Part shown: piece after piece, positions 61,549 to 64,000 of the stretch
Position numbering within the stretch: the first letter of the stretch is position 1
How the letters are laid out: each line of letters opens with the position of its first letter
Assembly: GCF_024730565.1 (NCBI RefSeq)
Contig: NZ_CP077725.1
Coordinates: 2,815,501-2,879,500, forward strand
Direction: 5' to 3'
DNA: 64,000 nucleotides
Source of the DNA: Clostridium sp. CM027
Lineage (GTDB): Bacteria > Bacillota > Clostridia > Clostridiales > Clostridiaceae
The notes under the pieces: model-generated
Databases searched by the model: none
What the model was told of the DNA's origin: nothing
Seen by the model: the letters and a program-made list of their open reading frames with translations, nothing else
Translations under genes and position numbers: made by a program

Positions 61549-62724
61549 TTAAACTACTTGGAATATGTAGAATTTCAAGTAGTAGGATTCATCAGAATTC
61601 CATAGTATTGGATGGTCTGATGCTTGAGTTCTAAACTCAACTTGTCTAAGTGTTCTTTTAGCATCTAATGCTGCATCGGCTATTGTATCTCTAAATATAT
61701 CAGGGTACATAAAATGAGAGCAAGAGCAAGTTACAAAATATCCGCCCGGTTTAACCAATTTAATACCACGTAGGTTAATTTCCTTATATCCGCGTGTTGC
61801 GCCGTCTATAGTAGAACGTGACTTTGAAAAGGCTGGGGGATCAAGTATTACTACGTCATATTGTCTTTTTTCTCTTGACCATTCTCTTAATACATCAAAG
61901 GCATTATGGCATTCAAATTTAACAGTACCTGAAAGTCCGTTAAGCTCTGCATTTTTTCTGCAACAATCTACTGCATATTCAGAAATATCTACTCCAAGTA
62001 CACTTTTAGCCCCAGCTATACCTGCATTAAGCGCAAAGGAACCTGTGTGGGTAAAACAATCCAAAACATCAGCATCTTTGCATAATCTGTGGATAGCTGC
62101 TCTGTTTTCCTTTTGATCTAGGAAAAATCCGGTTTTTTGACCATTTGCAATATCTACATAATACTTAACTCCATTTTCAATAATTTCTATATCGGTATCG
62201 AAGGGTTCGGTTAAGAATCCTGTTGTTTTCTCCATTCCTTCAAGCTCGCGAACTCTAGCGTCACTTCTTTCATAGACACCCTTTGCACTGTATTCCTGCA
62301 TTAGTAACTTAACAACTATATCTTTATATTTGTCGATTCCTAGTGCTAAAGATTGAATAACATAATAGTCTTCATACTTATCTATAATCATTCCAGGTAC
62401 AAAATCTGCTTCTCCAAACAAGAATCTACAGCTAGAAGTATCTATAACGGTTTGTCTATATTTCCATGCAGCGGCAAGTTTTTTTCTGAAAAACTCTTCA
62501 TCTATTTCTTCGTGAATATCTCTTGTCATTATTCTTATGGCAATTTTAGAAACGTCATTTATGAAACCTTTCCCTATAAACTCCTGTCTAAAATTGTACA
62601 CCTCAATTATATCTCCATTTTCATATTCACCATCAAAGTTTTCGATTTCATTTGCATATATCCAAAGGTGTCCATTTTCTGAATTTCTGCCTTTACCTTT
62701 ATATAAGTAAAATTTGCAAGCCAT
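61549..62724 (-). CDS. rlmI: RlmI-type 23S rRNA m5C methyltransferase
   Basis: A short PUA-type RNA-binding part (residues ~1-75; IYANEIENFDGEYENGDIIEVY) precedes the SAM-dependent methyltransferase domain with NGQKTGFFLDQKENR, VLDCFTHTGSFAL, VILDPPAFSKSR and VTCSCSHFM (catalytic Cys). Length 391 is typical. AGGAGG precedes ATG 62724. Confidence 0.92.
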   Translation of the reverse strand: MACKFYLYKGKGRNSENGHLWIYANEIENFDGEYENGDIIEVYNFRQEFIGKGFINDVSKIAIRIMTRDIHEEIDEEFFRKKLAAAWKYRQTVIDTSSCRFLFGEADFVPGMIIDKYEDYYVIQSLALGIDKYKDIVVKLLMQEYSAKGVYERSDARVRELEGMEKTTGFLTEPFDTDIEIIENGVKYYVDIANGQKTGFFLDQKENRAAIHRLCKDADVLDCFTHTGSFALNAGIAGAKSVLGVDISEYAVDCCRKNAELNGLSGTVKFECHNAFDVLREWSREKRQYDVVILDPPAFSKSRSTIDGATRGYKEINLRGIKLVKPGGYFVTCSCSHFMYPDIFRDTIADAALDAKRTLRQVEFRTQASDHPILWNSDESYYLKFYIFQVV

Positions 62725-62750
62725 TTTAAATTCCTCCTGTGTTATTTAAG

Positions 62751-62781
62751 GAGACATAACAATTTATAATTATTATGTCTC
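62751..62781. other. Hairpin in the leader between rlmI and the ABC-F gene
   Basis: GAGACATAA (62751-62759) pairs with TTATGTCTC (62773-62781) and is followed on the plus strand by TTATATTTTTT. On the minus strand it lies in the leader of rlmI just upstream of the ribosome site. There is no plus-strand gene before it, so a terminator role is doubtful. Confidence 0.35.
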
Positions 62782-62887
62782 TTATATTTTTTATAGTTAA
62801 AACAATCTTTAATAAAATATTAAGCTATTTATCTATAGTAGTATACCACACTGAATTAATTTGTAATATAAGATCCATAAAATTGTT

Positions 62888-62916
62888 TTGACATAAAGAC
62901 AATTATAAATTACACT
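62888..62916 (+). promoter_or_regulatory. Promoter of the ABC-F gene
   Basis: TTGACA (62888-62893), 17 bases, TACACT (62911-62916). The leader to the start codon is about 180 bases long. It contains two short frames (ATG 62934, 8 codons; ATG 62990, 13 codons) and a small GAAA-loop hairpin before TTTT near 63035-63052, reminiscent of attenuation leaders of ABC-F genes. The coding potential of the short frames is not supported further. Confidence 0.5.
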
Positions 62917-63098
62917 AGTATATGTGTCATTTTTCAATGCACACTCGAATTAAGCATATTTAGATAAAATTGGACGTATTTTCTTTGCATGGGAATCTAT
63001 ATACAACATCTAATTATTAAGAACAAATAGATATATAACTAGAAATAGTTTTAAAATTATAAATATATAAAATCATACTATAGTAAGGAGAAATACAA

Positions 63099-64000
63099 AT
63101 GAGTAGATTGGTAGTAAAAAATATGAGCCATGGATTTGGTGATAGAGTAATATTTGAAGATGTATCTTTTAGATTACTTAAAGGGGAGCACATAGCACTT
63201 ATAGGTGCTAACGGAGAGGGTAAATCAACATTTATGAATATTATTACAGGTTCGCTTATGCCAGATGAGGGCGATGTTGAATGGTCAAGTAGCGTAAGAG
63301 TGGGATACATGGATCAGCATACGGTTTTGGAAAAGGGAAGAACTATTAGAGAAGTTTTAAGGGATGCTTTTAAATATCTTTTTGACTTAGAAGATGAAAT
63401 GCTTAGTGTAACAGAAAAAATGGGCGAGGCATCACCTGAGGAACTAGAAAAGTTACTAGATAGAATGGGAACAATACAAGATCAGCTCGATAATAATGGA
63501 TTTTATGGTATTGATTCTAAGATAGATGAGGTAGCTGTAGGAATTGGACTTAAAGATGTTGGCCTTGAAAATGATGTTGCAGATTTAAGCGGAGGACAAA
63601 GGACGAAAATTCTTCTTGCAAAACTTTTATTAGAAGCTCCAGATGTTCTACTACTGGATGAGCCTACTAACTTTTTGGATGAGCAGCATGTAGAGTGGCT
63701 TAAGAGATATCTTCAAAATTATGAAAATGCATTTATCTTAATATCTCATGATATTGAATTTCTAGACGGCGTAATTAATATAATATATCATGTGGAAAAT
63801 AAAAAACTAACTAGATATATAGGTTCATATAACGAATTTTTGAGAGTTCATGATGCTAAAAAGAAGCAAATGGAAGCTGATTATGAAAGACAACAAAAAG
63901 AAATTACCAAACTAGAGATTTTTGTTGCTAAAAATAAATCAAGGGCATCTACAAGTGGTATGGCAAAATCAAGACAAAAGAAATTAGATAAAATTGATAA
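63099..64000 (+). CDS. ABC-F-type ATP-binding protein (3' end outside window)
   Basis: The gene runs off the window after about 300 residues. The first nucleotide domain is complete: Walker A GANGEGKST, signature LSGGQRTKI, Walker B VLLLDEPTNFLDEQHVEW and the switch His in LISHD. A charged linker (KKKQMEADYERQQKEITKL) follows, as between the two ATPase domains of ABC-F proteins. ABC-F proteins act on the ribosome as translation factors or antibiotic-resistance proteins; which type is unclear because the second half is missing. AAGGAG precedes ATG 63099. Confidence 0.9.
   Translation, partial: MSRLVVKNMSHGFGDRVIFEDVSFRLLKGEHIALIGANGEGKSTFMNIITGSLMPDEGDVEWSSSVRVGYMDQHTVLEKGRTIREVLRDAFKYLFDLEDEMLSVTEKMGEASPEELEKLLDRMGTIQDQLDNNGFYGIDSKIDEVAVGIGLKDVGLENDVADLSGGQRTKILLAKLLLEAPDVLLLDEPTNFLDEQHVEWLKRYLQNYENAFILISHDIEFLDGVINIIYHVENKKLTRYIGSYNEFLRVHDAKKKQMEADYERQQKEITKLEIFVAKNKSRASTSGMAKSRQKKLDKID

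Overview
The window looks like the chromosome of a low-G+C, Gram-positive, spore-former-type Clostridium (Clostridium sensu stricto-like). The evidence is the AT-rich codon use, strong AGGAGG-type ribosome sites, frequent TTG/GTG starts, clostridial families (DUF3783, VanZ, BceRSAB, YkvI, MsmX) and short intergenic gaps with Rho-independent terminators. I see no rRNA, tRNA, CRISPR array or intact transposase. Species cannot be fixed from the sequence alone.

Layout. 0-9 kb: end of an alpha/beta hydrolase, an AraC/GyrI regulator, a holin-like membrane protein, decayed regulator fragments, a YhiN-type flavoprotein, a MarR regulator, then two Get3/ArsA-type ATPases with a 74-residue protein between them, and a WYL regulator with a GyrI-like protein. 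9.5-15.8 kb: a secreted chitin-degradation operon with one unassigned glycosidase-like protein and two GH18 chitinases. Both chitinases carry in-frame coding-like sequence just after their TAA stop. 16-20.5 kb: a BceRSAB-type peptide-antibiotic sensing and detoxification module on the minus strand. 20.7-26.2 kb: a MerR regulator, then a second two-component system with a lantibiotic-type ABC transporter whose permease gene is tandemly duplicated. 26.3-27.3 kb: two YsnF/DUF2382 stress-protein paralogues.

27.5-36 kb is a dispersed VanG-like glycopeptide-resistance cluster: vanY (M15), vanR, vanS, a DacA-type (S11) carboxypeptidase, vanW, a D-Ala-D-Ser-type ligase and a serine/alanine racemase. 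Three nearly identical ~60-bp operator/promoter copies precede vanY, dacA and vanW-G-T, so the parts are probably co-induced by VanR even though they are spread over 8 kb. The spaces between them hold broken genes (vanZ with a frameshift, an aldo/keto reductase tail, a class B PBP tail). The ligase and racemase are visibly richer in G+C than their neighbours, which suggests a mosaic, transferred origin. A polysaccharide deacetylase and an intact VanZ follow.

38-41.4 kb: a deoxynucleoside catabolism operon (LacI regulator, deoC, pdp) with a catabolite-response element at its promoter. 41.7-49 kb: a two-component system, a MATE exporter, small clostridial proteins, a cyclophilin, a non-catalytic S24-type regulator and a PAP2 phosphatase. 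49-64 kb: mainly housekeeping or orphan genes (radical SAM proteins, YkvI, a lipoprotein, MsmX plus a PucR-type regulator, CPBP protease, PhzF, VanZ, ComB, RlmI and the start of an ABC-F protein).

Two families of dispersed structured repeats run through 41-57 kb. Family A (~140-157 bp, three full copies and two inverted half copies) shows compensatory base changes in two different helices and sits at the stop codons of three unrelated genes; one copy supplies the end of the PAP2 coding sequence. Family B (three MITE-like inverted repeats) shares AAAGTATATATTAC-type termini. I consider family A and the VanR regulon the best candidates for undescribed biology here.
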